In this document: positions 31,799-44,800 of the stretch, one piece after another
Position numbering within the stretch: the first letter of the stretch is position 1
Layout of the letters: each line of letters opens with the position of its first letter
Source of the DNA: Symbiodinium natans
Taxonomy: Eukaryota; Sar; Dinophyceae; Suessiales; Symbiodiniaceae
Length of the DNA: 64,000 bases
NCBI GenBank assembly: GCA_905221605.1
Contig: CAJNDS010002324.1
Coordinates: 310,501 to 374,500, forward strand
Reading direction: 5' to 3'
Program-made: the position numbers and the translations under genes
Notes under the pieces: generated by a model
Databases searched by the model: none
The model's input: only the letters and a program-made list of their open reading frames with translations
Told to the model about the DNA's origin: nothing

Positions 31799-31835
31799 TG
31801 AATTTTGCTAAAATCTAATCTTCCTTCTCGGGTTA
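31799..31835 (+). repeat. Eroded start of a fourth 10-kb unit
   Basis: Directly after copy C, the bases aattttgctaaaatctaat align with the start of A, B and C (gcttatagcaaagtctagc). Almost every difference replaces G or C by A or T. Beyond about 31,835 I cannot follow the homology into the AT-rich sequence. Confidence 0.6.
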
Positions 31836-32360
31836 CAAATTTCCATAATATATTATTTCGAAAAATTCATGATGAATATTTCCCAGATAGAAATACTAAG
31901 ATTGTTATGAAAGAATGAGAATTTCGTATAATAATTGGGTTACGATATTGATAGGAAGGAGAATGAATTTTATAATGGAGCTTATTGATATGGAATTTAT
32001 GATAGGTTGGTAATCTTTTTGTATTTATTATAATGTATGATTTAGAATAATCGAAATTGGTTCAATTCATTGAAATGATCTATGATTTTTATAAGAATTG
32101 CAATGGAATTGAGATAGAATTTTCGCAAATTCAAAAAGGAATATTCAGATTGGCAATTTATATTAAAGATGAACTTTTTGGAATTTAGAAAATATATGGT
32201 TTTTTTCTATTTCGAATTGAATTGAGAAGAAAAAATATTCGAAATGAATATTCTCATTATCTTGCTATTTGAAGGAATAAGATTTTTTTTCATATTTTTT
32301 TATGGGATTGTATTGGGTGATTTCTTAGTATAAATGATTTCTTTCTTTTCTGAGATTGAT
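31836..32360. other. AT-rich island 1
   Basis: Strongly AT-rich sequence with no ORF over about 40 codons, no RNA gene and no clear repeat that I can see. It begins where the fourth 10-kb unit would start. Confidence 0.8.
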
Positions 32361-32366
32361 AAATCT

Positions 32367-32780
32367 ACTCTATAAAACGCTACGGTCAAACCAGCCCTAT
32401 GCGGTGCGTCATGCCTCGGAGTGCCCCAGCCCCAAAATTTTCCGGAAATTTCTGGACCCCGGCGAGCAAGCTGCTTTGGCCTACCCGGGACCCAAAATTT
32501 CCGGGAAATTTTGGGGCTTGGGCTGTGTACCCTTTGAAAGGCTGGGCCTCTTCGACGGCCGCAAGCCGGATTCGCTCCCCTAAATTTCTGGAAAATTTCT
32601 GGTTCCGGGTAGCCCGAAGCCTCGGTCCCTAAATTTCCGGAAAATTTGCTTCATCGCTTTCCTAAATTTTCCGAAAATTTACACACCCAAAATTTTCAGG
32701 AAATTTAGGAAACGGATGCAGCCTGATCATGTTCAGAAGCCACGGCCCAGCTCCCTAAATTTCCGGAAAATTTAGGGTGC
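32367..32780. repeat. Palindrome-rich segment, copy 1
   Basis: Begins actctataaaacgctacggt. It holds about seven short palindromes of the form AAATTTCCGGAAATTT (for example near 32,433, 32,491, 32,628, 32,661, 32,686 and 32,754) separated by GC-rich spacers. A second, AT-shifted and internally deleted copy lies at 33,608-33,805. Confidence 0.75.
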
Positions 32781-32889
32781 TGGGTGGCCGAAAATGTCGA
32801 AGCATTGTTGACTGCTTGAACCGTTGAGTTCAGGTGTTGATCATTTGCCATGTTGCTGCATGCTTTCATTGCATGCTTTCATTGTTTTC

Positions 32890-33042
32890 AATCGTGCTTT
32901 GTTTTGTGGCATTACAAAGCAAAAATATTAAACAGGACTTTTACTTCACTTCCAAGATGAGCGCATCACCTGGCATTACCAGGAAATTACGAGCGTGCTT
33001 TGTTTTATGGCATTACAAAGCGCATTACCTGGCATTACCAGG
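32890..33042 (+). repeat. Short direct repeat with CCTGG...CCAGG hairpins
   Basis: The sequence tgctttgttttgtggcatta occurs at about 32,895 and again, with one change, at about 32,996. Each is followed by cctggcattaccagg, a 5-bp stem with a 5-base loop. The CGT block starts right after the second. Confidence 0.75.
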
Positions 33043-33058
33043 TCGTCGTCGTCGTCGT

Positions 33059-33089
<31 letters not shown>

Positions 33090-33606
33090 GCTCGTGCGTC
33101 GTGCGTCGTCCGTCGTGCGTCGTCCGTCGTGCGTCGTCCGTCGTGCGTCGTGCGTCGTGCGTCGTGGGTCGTGCGTCGTGCGTCGTGCGTCGTTCGTCGT
33201 CGTCGTCATCGTCGTCGTCGTCGTGGTCGTCGTCGGGTGTCGTCGTCGTCGTCGTCGGGCGTCGTCGTCGTGCGTCGCGCGTCGCGCGTCGTGGGTCGTG
33301 CGTCTTGCGTCGTGCGTCGGGCGTTGGGGCGTCGGGCGTCTTTCGTCGGGCGTCGGGCGTCGGCGTCGGGTGTCGTCGTCGTTATCGGGCATCGTCGGCG
33401 TCGTCGTGCGTCGTGCTTCGGGCGTCGCACGTCTCGCGCGTCGTGCGTCGTGTGTGGCGTCGTCGTCGTCGTGCGAAGTCGTCGTCGCGTGTCGTCGTCG
33501 TGATGCGTCGTCGTCGTCGTCGTCGTCGTCGCGCGCGTCGTCGCGCGCGTCGTCGTCGGCGTCGTCGCGCATTGTCGTCGTTATTTTGCGTCGTGCGTCG
33601 TACGTC
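33040..33606 (+). repeat. CGT/GTC triplet repeat block
   Basis: About 565 bp of imperfect CGT triplets interspersed with CGTG and CGTC variants. A satellite of the same kind is at 34,227-34,262. All six frames are partly open and give low-complexity polypeptides (Arg, Val, Ser, Asp or Thr runs), which I regard as artefacts. Confidence 0.95.
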
Positions 33607-33607
33607 G

Positions 33608-33805
33608 ACTCTATAAAACGCTACGGTTAATTTAGTCTTATGCGGTACGTTACACGTCGGAGTATTCTAATCCTAAAATTTTACGGAAATTTCCGGTTCT
33701 GGGCAACCCGAAACTTCGGTCTCTAAATTTCCGGAAAATTTGCTTCATTATTTTCCTAAATTTCAGAAACATTTATACGCCCAAAATTTTCAGAAAATTT
33801 ATGTT
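33608..33805. repeat. Palindrome-rich segment, copy 2 (AT-shifted)
   Basis: Starts actctataaaacgctacggt as at 32,367. It then matches with many G/C to A/T changes (agccctatgcggtgcgtca becomes agtcttatgcggtacgtta) and lacks about 155 bp of copy 1. Confidence 0.8.
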
Positions 33806-33929
33806 AGCCGCTTATACTATAAATTTCATTTCAGGTGCGAGCGACATCTACGTCCAAAAGCATCATTTATAGATGCTCGAGGATTTCGAAAATCCACGAA
33901 GATCGTGCAGATCAGAATGAAATTTAGGA

Positions 33930-34215
33930 AATGGATGAACCCTTCTTATCTTGGATGCCCGTGTCTATGAAACAGAACGTGTATTATGATCACCTCATCT
34001 GTACGTAATATAGTCAATCTTCTTATCTTGGATGCCCGTGCTTTTGCTATATGAAACAAAATATCTGTCATGGTCAAGCAAGCTCTACGTAGCGCAATAC
34101 ATAGAGAACGGATGCGGTCTTCTTATGCTTCTTATATTGGAAGCTTTGTTGATGGATACCCGTGTTCCTATTGTATGAAACCGAGCGATTGTCATGGTCA
34201 AGCAGGCTCTATGCA
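33930..34215 (+). repeat. Degenerate direct repeats
   Basis: The sequence tcttatcttggatgcccgtg occurs at about 33,943 and 34,019, with a diverged third copy at about 34,130-34,170. Each is followed by a tatgaaac-type segment. No coding frame supported. Confidence 0.6.
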
Positions 34216-34269
34216 GCAAAACACATGTCGTCGTGCGTCGTGTGCCGTCGTCGTCGTCTTGCGTGCCGC

Positions 34270-35165
34270 TGTTGGAAGCAGCGGGTCAGCTCTAGTATTT
34301 CGATAATTTCATAAAATCTTTGGATATATTATTTAATTAGTATTTCTAATATTAGGTCTCTTTTCTTAATTGATATTCTTGGGAGCAGAATTCTTTTTGT
34401 CGATATTACATTTTATTGTTGGCATGTTTGTCGATATGGTTATTTATTAATATGGCGTAAGGTGGCGTAAGAGAACTCTACGATCGTAGATTTGGCGCAA
34501 GAATTTAGAATGTCATCTAAGAGAAAAGGGGAATTCATAATATTTTGGGCTATGGGGTGCGGCGTGGTCGGGGGCTTAGGTTTAGAGTTTCTTTAAGCCC
34601 TAAACTCGACTACGCGGGACCCTAAACCCATATTTTGAGAAATTAAGGTCACAATGATATTATATGTGGTGATTCATAGAAAGAAGTGGATACCGAGGCA
34701 TTTGGGATTAAGGGTTTCGGATCTACAATTAAGAAATGAAAGGAGGGACCCTGGTAAGGTAATTTGTAAGTCTTGTGGTTCATTGAGGATGACGCTCACG
34801 TGTCAGATTCATAGATATCTTTTTAGAGATTCCGAAAATATTTGAATATTTTATTTGTCCGCACTTCTTCAGGATTTTAGCGTTTATCTATTTCTACTTA
34901 GTGGGCGGATATGTCGTCGATGGAATCGATGGGTCCCCTCTAGTATCGGAATTATTCATTAGTTTAGTATCTCTATGAAATAGTTGAATTCATAATTCAT
35001 CTCGAAATGATAATTATCTTACGAAATTATGATAAGAACTATCTTTAGGGATATGAAGTCTTTTGGTGGAATAATTCAATTTGGGAATGAATTAGACGCA
35101 ATGATTTGATATGAAATGTTGAATGAATATTTGAAAGTCGTCAAATAATAAACCGTTCAAGGTCT
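34270..35165. other. AT-rich island 2
   Basis: AT-rich, without a supportable gene. It includes a small GC-richer patch with telomere-like words (34,555-34,635) and the 88-bp element at 34,857-34,944. Confidence 0.7.
34857..34944 (-). repeat. 88-bp dispersed element, copy 1
   Basis: Reverse-complement match of 54,864-54,951. Conserved end: cgtcgatggaatcga followed by gggtcccctctagt. Confidence 0.65.
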
Positions 35166-35169
35166 TGGT

Positions 35170-35875
35170 GATTTTTCTTCTTTAGTCTCGACGCGCGAGA
35201 TTTCGTGATAATTTTATTTTGTTCTACATTGAATATGGGGGATCTGATATTTTCGGTTTCGGCGCACGAGATTTGGGATCAATTGTTTTTTCTACTCTAT
35301 ATTGGGATCCGATATCTTCGAGTTTGATGCACGAGATTTCGTGAAATCTGCTCTATATTAGGTGGGGGGTCTCGATATCCTCGGTCTCGATACACAAGAT
35401 TTTGAATTAATTTATTTCTCCTCTATATTGGATCTGATGGCTCGATATCTTTCCGCACGAGGTTTTGCAAGAATTTCATTACTCTTTATGTTGGGTAAGG
35501 GGGTCCGATATCTTCTACGATAATTTTGTCTTGTTCTGGGTTGGGTATTGGGGTCTGATATTTTCGATGATCTCGGAATACGAGATTTCTTGATAATTTT
35601 GTTCTATTTTATATTGGATATGGAATTCTGATATGTTCGATGGTCTCGATATATGAATTTTCGTGATAAATTTGATGGATTCTATGGTGGATATGGCGAT
35701 TCGATCGTGATAATTTTTTGATTTATATTGGATAAGAGGATTCCATGATTTCGATGATCTCGACAAGTGAAATTCTATATCAATATTATTCCATTCTACG
35801 TTATTTATGGGGATCCGATACCTTCGATGGTCTCGAAATATGAGATTTCGTCGTAATTTTGTTTCGTTTTACGTA
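35170..35875 (+). repeat. Degenerate AT-rich minisatellite (about 60-75 bp)
   Basis: Recurring words cgagatttcgtgataatttt, ttctacattggatatgggg and tctgatatcttcg at irregular spacing, with about ten diverged units. It abuts the 41-bp array. Confidence 0.6.
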
Positions 35876-35877
35876 AT

Positions 35878-38800
35878 TCAAGACGTATAGTAATTGAAAC
35901 GAAATCTTCCTCAGAAATTCAAGATGTGAAATAATTATAACGAAATCTTTCTCGGAATATCAAGATGTGTAGCAATTGCAACGAAATCATAGAAATTCAA
36001 GATGGGAAATAATTGCAACGAAACCTTCCTCAGAAAACCCAAGACGTATAGTAATTGCAACGAAACCACAGAAATTCAAGATATTTAGTAATTGCAACGA
36101 AATCTTCCTCAGAAATTCAAGACGTATAACAATTGCAACGAAATATTCCTCAGGATCTCAAGATATATAATAATTGCAACGAAGCCACAGAAATTCAAGA
36201 TATAAGCAATTGCAACGAAACCTTCCTCAGAAATTCAAGATGAAAAAGGAAATCATGGAAATTCAAGACGTATAATGGGTGCAAAGAAATCTTCCTCAGA
36301 AATTCATGATATATAGCAATTGCAACGAAACCTTCCTCAGAAATTCAAGATGTAAAATAATTGCAACAAGACCTTCCTCAGAAATTCAAGATGTGCAGCA
36401 ATTGCAACGAAACCTTCGTCAGAAATTCGAGACGTATCGCAATTGCAACGAAACCTACCTCAGAATCTCACGACGTGCAGCAATTGTAACGAAACCACAG
36501 AAAATCAAGATGTATAGCAATTGCAACGAATTCCCAGAAACTCAAGACGTGTAGCAATTGGAACGAAACCTTCCTCAGAAATGCAAGATGTATAGCAATT
36601 GCAACGAAACCTTCCTCAGAAATTCAAGATGTGAAGCAATTGCAATGAAATCTTGCTCAGAAATTCAAGACATGCAGCAATTATAACGAAGCCTTCCTCA
36701 GGAACTCAAGACGTTTTGCAATTGCAACGAAATCACAGAAACTCAAGACGAAATCTTCCTCAACGAAATCACAGAAAATCAAGATGTATAGTAAGTGCAA
36801 AGAAATCTTCCTCCGAAATTCGAGACGTGTAGCAATTGCAATGAAACCTTCCTCAGAAATCCAAGATGTAAAGCAATTGCAACGAAATCTTCCTCCCAAA
36901 CTCACGACGTATAATAATTGCAACGAAATCTTCCTCAGAAAATCAAGACGTATAGTAATTGCAACGAAACCACAGAAACTCAAGATGTAAAGCAATTGGA
37001 ACGAAACCTTCCTCAGAAACTCAAGACGTGAAGCAATTGCAATAAAACCTTCCTCAGAAATTCAAGACGTGAAGTAATTGCAACGAAACCTTCCTCAGAA
37101 ACTCGAGACGTATCGTAATTGCAACGAAAACTTTCTCAGAATCTCAAGACGTGTAGCAACTGCAATCAAACCCCAAAAAATCAAGACGTATAGTAATTGC
37201 AACGAAATCTTCCTCAGAAATTCAAGATATATAGCAATTGTAACGAAACCTTATATAGAAACTCAAGATGTGTAGCGATTGCAACGAAAACCTTCCTCAG
37301 AAATTCAAGATGTATAGTAATTGCAACGAATCCTCAGAAACTCAAGATGAATAGTAGTTGTAACGAAACCTTCCTCAGAAAAACCAAAATGTGAAGCAAT
37401 TGAAACCAAACCTTCCTCACAAATTTAAGACATTAGCAATTGCAACGAAACCTTCCTCAGAAACCCCAAGATGTGTAGCAATTGCAACGAAACCACAGAA
37501 AATCAAGACGTATATAGCAAGTGCAAAGAAACCTTCCTCAGAATTTCAAGACGTGTAGTAAGTGCAACGAAACCACGGAAAATCAAGACGTGTAGCAATG
37601 CAATGGAACCCTCCTAAGAAACTCAAGACGTGCAAAGCAATCGCAACGAAACCTTCCTCAGAAATTCAAGACGTGTAGCAAGTGAAAAGAAACCTTCCTC
37701 ACAAATTCAAGATGTATAGCAATTGAAACGAAATCACAGAAGCTCACGACGTGAAGCAATTGCAACGAAACCCTCCTCAGAAATTCAAGACGTGTAGCAA
37801 TTGCAACGAAACCACAGAAAATCAACACGTGTAGTAATTGCAACGAAACCACAGAAACTCAAGATGTATAGTAAGTGCAAAGAAACCTTCCTCACAAACT
37901 CAAGACGTGTAGTAATTGCAATGAAACCTTCTTCAGAAACTCAAGATGTGTAGCAATTGCAACGAAACCACAGAAACTCAAGACGTATAATAATTGCAAC
38001 GAAACCACAGAAACTCGAAACCTGTAGCAATTGCAACGAAACCTTCCTCAGAAATTCAAGGCGTATAAGAAGTGCAAAGAAACCTTCCTCAGAACTCAAG
38101 ACGTGCAGCAATTGCAACGAAACCTTCCTCAAAAATTGCAGATGTATAGCATCTGCAACGAAATCTTCATCAGAAAACCAAGACGTATAGCAATTGCAAC
38201 GAATCCTCAGAAAATCAAGACGTTTAGCAATTGCAACGAAACCTCAGAAACTCAAGATGTATAGCAATGCAACGGAATCCTCCTCAGAAATTCAAGACGT
38301 GCAGCAATTGCAACGAAACCTCCTTCAGAAACTCAAGACGTGTACCGATTACAATGAAAACTTCCACAGAAAGCCAAGACTTGGAGCAATTGCAATGAAA
38401 CCACAGAAACTCAAGACGCTTCGCAATTGCAACGAAATCATAGACACTCAAGACGTGTAGAATTTGCACCGAAACCTTCCCCACAAAGCCAAGCCGTGTA
38501 GCAATTGCAACGAAACCTTCCTCAGACATTCAAGGCGTGCAGCAATTGCAACGAAACCTTCCTCAGGAACTCAAGACGTGAAGCAATTGCAACGAAACCC
38601 CAGAAACTCAAGACGAGTAGTAATTGCAACGAAACCACAGAAACTCGAAACCTGTAGCAATATCCACGAAACCATTCTCAGAAACTCAAGCCGTGTAGCA
38701 TTTACAACGAAACCTTCCTCAGAAACTCAAGACGTGAAGTAATTGCAACGAAACCTTGCTCAGAAATTCAAGATGTATAGCAACTGCAAGAAAACCTTCA

Positions 38801-41800
38801 TCAGAAAACCAAGACGTAAAGCAATTGCAACGAATCCTCAGAAATTCAAGACGTGAAGTAATTGCAACGGAAGCTTCCTCAGAAAAACCAAGACGTGAAG
38901 CAATTGCAACGAATTCTTCTTCAGAAACTCAAGACGTGCAGCAATTGCAACGAAATCTTCCTCAGAAATTCAAGATGTGTAGCAATTGTAACGAAACCTT
39001 CCTCCGAAATTCAAGATGTGTAGCAATTACAACGAAACCTTCCTCAGAAATTCAAGACGTTTAGCAATTGCAACGAAACCTTCCTCAGAAATTCAAGACG
39101 TGCAGCAATTGCAACGAAACCACAGAAATTCAAGACGTGTAGTAATTGCAACGAAACCTTGCTCAGAAACTCAAGACGCACAGCAACTGCAACGAAACCT
39201 TCCTCAGAAATTCAAGACGTGAGGCAATTGTAACGAAAACTTCTTCGAAAATTCCAAGACGTGTAGCAATTGTAACGAAACCTTTCTCAGAAACTCAAGA
39301 CGTGCAGCAATGCCAACGAAAGCTTCCTCAGAAACTCAAGACGTATAGTCATTGCAACCAAACCACAGAAACTCAAGATGTGTAGCAATTGCAACGAAAT
39401 CTTCCTCAGAAAAAAAAAGACGTGAAGCAATTGCAACGAAACCTTCCACAGAAATCCCAAGACATGAAGCAATTGCAACGAAACCTTCCTCAGAAAATCA
39501 AGACGTATAGCAATTACAACGAAACCCTCCTCAGAAAATCAAGACGTATAGCAACTACAACGAAACCTTCCAGAAACTCAAGACGTGTAACAATTGCAAC
39601 GAAACCACAGAAATTCAAGACGTATATGACAAGTGAAAAGAAACCTTCCTCAGAATTTCAAGACGTCTAAAAATTACAACGAAACCACAGAAATTCAAGA
39701 CGTAAAGCAATTGCAACGAAACTTTCATCACATACTCAAGATGTGTATCAATTGCAACGAAACCTTCTTCAGAAATTCAAGACGTGTAGCAATTGCAAAG
39801 AAAACCTTCCTCAGAAACTCAAGACGTATAGCAATCGCCGCGAAACCTTCCTCAGAAAACCAAGACGTGCAGCAATTGCAACGAAACCTTCCTCAGAAAC
39901 TCAAGATGTGCAGCAATTGCAACGAAACCTTCCTCAGAAAAAGCAAGATGTGCAGCAATTGCAACGAAACCTTCCTCAGAAACTCAAGACATATAGCAAT
40001 TGCAACGAAACCTTCCTCAGAATTTCAAGACGTGTAGCAATTGCAACGAAACCACAGAAACTCAAGACGTGAAGCAATTGCAACGAAACCAAAATTACGA
40101 TGTATAGCAATTGCAACGAAACCTTCCTCAGAAACTCAAGACGTGTAGCAATTGCAACGAAACCTTCCTCAGAAACTCAAGACGTGTAGCGACTGCAACG
40201 AAAACCTTCCTCAGAAACTCAAGACGTATAGCAATTGCAACGAAACCTTCCTCAGAAAACCCAAGATGTGCAGCAATTGCAACGAAACCTTCCTTAGAAA
40301 CTCAAGATGTGTAGCGATTGGAACGAAATCTTCCTCAGAAACTCAAGATGTGTAGCAATTGCAACGAAACCTTCCTCAGAAAAGCAAGACGTTCATCAAT
40401 TGCAACGACACCTTCTCAGAAACTCACCATGTGAAGCAATTGCAACGAAACCTTCCTCAGAATTTCAATATGTGAAGTAATTGCAACGAAACCTTCCTCA
40501 GAAACTCAAGACGTGTAGCAATTCCAACGGAACCTTCCTCAAAAATTGAAGACGTGTAGCAATTGCAACGAAACCTTCCACAGAAACTCAAGACATAAAA
40601 CAAATGCAATGAAGTAGCAACTGTAACGAAACCTTCCTCAGAAACTCAAGACGTGCAGCAATTGCATCGAAAACCTTCCTCAGAAATTCAGGACGTATAG
40701 CAATTGTAACGAATTCTTCTTCAGAAAACCCAAGACGTGTAGCAATTGCAACGTAACTTTCCTCAGAAACTCAAGACGTGTAGCAACTGCAACGAAACCT
40801 TCCTCAGAAAACCCAAGATGTGCAGCAATTGCAACGAAACCTTTCTCAGAAACTCAAGATGTGCAGCAATTTCAACGAAACCTTCCTCAGAAACTCAAGA
40901 CGTGTAGCAATTGCAATGTAACCTTCCGCAGAAACTCAAGACGTGTAACAATTGCCACGAAACCACAGAAACTCAAGACGTGTAGCAATTGCAACGAATT
41001 CTTGCTAGAAACTCAAGACGTATAGGAATTGCAACGAAACCTTCCTCAGAAACTCAAGACGTGTAGCAACTGCAACGAAACCACAGAAACTCAAGACGTG
41101 TAGTAATTGCAACGAAACCTTATTCAGAAACTCAAGACGTGCAGCAATTGCAACGAAACTTTCCTCAGAAATTCAAGACGTGTAGCAATTGTAACGAAAC
41201 CTTCTTCGAAAATTCCAAGACGTGTAGCAATTGCAACGAAACCTTCCTCAGAAACTCAAGACGTGTAGCAATTGCAACGAAACCTTCCTCAGAAAACCCA
41301 AGATGTGCAGCAATTGCAACGAAACCCTCCTTAGAAATTCAAGATGTGTAAAGCAATTGCAACGAAACCTTCCTCAGAAACTCAAGATGTGCAGCAATTG
41401 CAACGAAACCTTCCTCAGAAAAAGCAAGATGTGCAGCAATTGCAACGAAACCTTCCTCAGAAACTCAAGACATATAGCAATTGCAACGAAACCTTCCTCA
41501 GAATTTCAAGACGTGTAGCAATTGCAACGAAACCACAGAAACTCAAGACGTGAAGCAATTGCAACGAAACCAAAATTACGATGTATAGCAATTGCAACGA
41601 AAACCTTCCTGAGAAACTCAAGACGTATAGCAATCGCCGCGAAACCTTCCTCAGAAAACCAAGACGTGCAGCAATTGCAACGAAACCTCCTCAGAAACTC
41701 AAGACGTGTCGCAATTGCAACGAAACCTTCCTCAGAAAATCCAAGATGTGCGGCAATTGCAACGAAACCTTCCTCAGACACTCAAGATGTGGAGCAATTG

Positions 41801-44800
41801 CAACGAAATCTTCCTCAGAAACTCAAGACGTGTAACAATTGCAACGAAACCTTCCTCAGAAACTCAAGACGTGTAGCAATTGCAACGAAACCTTCCTCAG
41901 AAATTCAAGACGTGTAGCAACTGCAACGAAAACCTTCCTCAGAAATTCAAGACGTGAAGCAATTGCAACGAAACCTTCTTCAAAATTCACGATGTATAGT
42001 AATTGCAACGAAACCTTCCTCAGAAATTCAAGACGTGAAGAAATTGCAACGAAACCCTCCTCAGAAAATTCCGATGTTTAGCAATTGCAACGAAACCCTC
42101 CTCAGAGATTCAAGACGTGTAGTAATTGCAACGGAAACCTTCCTCAGAAATTCAAGACATGTAGCAATTGCAACGAAACCTTCCTCAGAAACTCAAGACG
42201 TGTAGCAATTGCAACGAAACCTTCTTCGAAAATTGCAAGACGTGAACCAATTGCAACGAAACCACAGAAATTCAAGACGTGTAGCAATTGCAACGAAACC
42301 TTCCCCCGAACCCCAAGACGTGTAGCAATTGCAGCGAAACTTTCCTCAGAAATTCAAGACGTGGAGCAATGTCCACGAAATCTTCCTCAGAATTTCAAGA
42401 CCTGTAGCAATTGCAACGAAACCACAGAAACTCAAGACGTAAAGCATGAAAAACCTTGCTCAGAAACTCAGGACGTGTAGCAATTGTAGCGAAACCTTGA
42501 TCAGAAAACCCAAGACGTTCAGCAATTGCAACGAAACCTTCCTCAGAAACTCAAGACGTGCAGCAATTGCAACGAAACCACAGAAACTCAAGACGTGTAG
42601 CAATTGCAATGAAAAAGCAGAAACTGAAGACGTAAAGCAATTGCAACGAAACCTTCCTCAGAAACTCAAGACGTGTAGCAATTGCAGCGAAACCTTCCTC
42701 AGAAACTCAAGACGTGAAGCAATTGCAGCGAAACCTTCCTCAGAAACTCAAGACGTGCAGCAATTGCAACGAAATCTTCCTCAGAAACTCAAGACGTGTA
42801 GCAATTGCAACGAAACCTTCCTCCGAAATTCAAGATGTGTAGCAATTACAACGAAACCTTCCTCAGAAATTCAAGACGTTTAGCAATTGCAACGAAACCT
42901 TCCTCAGAAATTCAAGACGTGCAGCAATTGCAACGAAACCACAGAAATTCAAGACGTGTAGTAATTGCAACGAAACCTTGCTCAGAAACTCCGAACGTGC
43001 AGCAATTGCAACGAAACCCTCCTCAGAAGTTCAAGACGTCTAGCGATTTCAACGAAATCTTCCTCAGAAACTCAAGACGTGTAGCAATTGCAACGAAACC
43101 TTCCTCAGAAACTCAAGACGTGCAGCCATCGCAACGAAACCTTCCTCAGAAACTCAAGACGTGTAGCAATCGCAACGAAACCTTCCTCTGAAACTCAAGA
43201 CGTGTAGCAATTGCAACGAAACCTTCCTCAGAAAATCCAAGACGTGTAGCAATTGCAACGAAACCTTCCACAGAAAACCCAAGCGGGGAGCAATTGCAAC
43301 GAAACCTTCCACAGAAACTCAAGACGTGGGCAATTACAACGAAACCTTCCTCAGAAACTCAAGACGTGTAGCAATTGTAACGAAACCTTCCTCAGAAAAC
43401 CAAGACGTCTAGCAATTGCAACGAAAACTTCCTCAAAAATTCAAGACGTGAAGCAATTGCAACAAAGTAGCAACTGTAACGAAACCTTCCTCAGAAACTC
43501 AGGACGTATAGCAAATGCAACGAAACCTTCCTCAAAAAACCCAAGACGTGTAGCAATTGCAACGAAACCTTCCTCAGAAAATCCAAGATGTGTAGCAATT
43601 GCAACGAAACCTTCCTCAGAAATTCAAGACGTATAGCAATTGCAACGAAATCTTCCTCAAACAACCCAAGACGCCTAGCAATTGCAACGAAACCTTCATC
43701 AGAAACTCAAGACGTGTAAAGCAATTGCAACGAAGCCGTCCTCAGAAACTCAAGACGTGCAGTAGTTGCAACGAAACCTTCCTCAGAAACTCAAGACATG
43801 TAAAGCAATTGCAACGAAACCTTTCTTAGAAACTCAAGATGTGTAAAGCAATTGCAACGAAACCTTTCTCAGAAATTCAAGGCGTGTAGCAATTGCAACG
43901 AAATCTTCCTCAGAAACTCAAGACGTGTAAAGCAATTGTAACGTAACCTTCCTCAGAAACTCAAGACGTGTAACAATTGCAACGAAACCACAGAAATTCA
44001 AAATGTTCAGCAACTGCAACGAATTCTTGCTAGAAACTCAAGACGTAAAACAATTGCAACGAAACCTTCCTCAGAAACTCAAGACATAAAACAATTGCAA
44101 CGAAACCTTGCTCAGAAATTCAAGACGTGTAGCAATTGCAACGAAACCTTCCTCAGAAACTCAAGACGTGTAACAATTGCAACGAAACCACACAAACTCA
44201 AGACGTTCAGCAATTGCAACGAATTCTTCCTAGAAACTCACGACGTGTAGAAATTGCAACGAAACCTTCCTCAAAATTTCAATATGTGTAGTAATTGCAA
44301 CGAATCCTTCCTCAGAAATTCAAGACGTGCAGCAATTCCAACGGAACCTTCCCCAGAAACTCAAGACGTGTAGCATTTGCAACGAAACCTTCCACAGAAA
44401 CTCTAGACGCGTGGCAATTGCAACGAAGTAACAATTGTAACGAAACCTTCCTCAGAAACTCAAGATGTGCAGCAATTGCAACGAAACCTTCCTCAGAAAC
44501 TCAAGACGTATAGCAAATGCAACGAAATCTTGCTCAGAAACCCAAGACGTAAAGCAATTGCAACGAAACCTTCCTCAAAAACTTAACACGTGTAACAATT
44601 GCAACGAAACCACAGAAACTCAAGACGTATAGCAATTGCAACGAAACCTTCATCAGAAACTCAAGACGTGCAGCAATTGCAACGAAACCTTCCTCAGAAA
44701 CTCAAGACGTATAGCAATTGCAACGAAACCTTCCTCAGAAACTCGAGTCGTGAAGCAATTGCAACGAAACCTTCCTCAGAAACTCGAGTCGTGAAGCAAT

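Noticed and set aside
32834-33630. Long ORFs of 198-260 codons on both strands over the CGT block
   Set aside because: They are translations of a triplet repeat (runs of Arg, Ser, Val, Asp, Thr) open in several frames at once.
31836-35165. Organelle DNA inserted in the nucleus
   Set aside because: AT-rich, but no recognisable mitochondrial or plastid coding or rRNA sequence; gradual erosion of neighbouring repeats explains the composition better.
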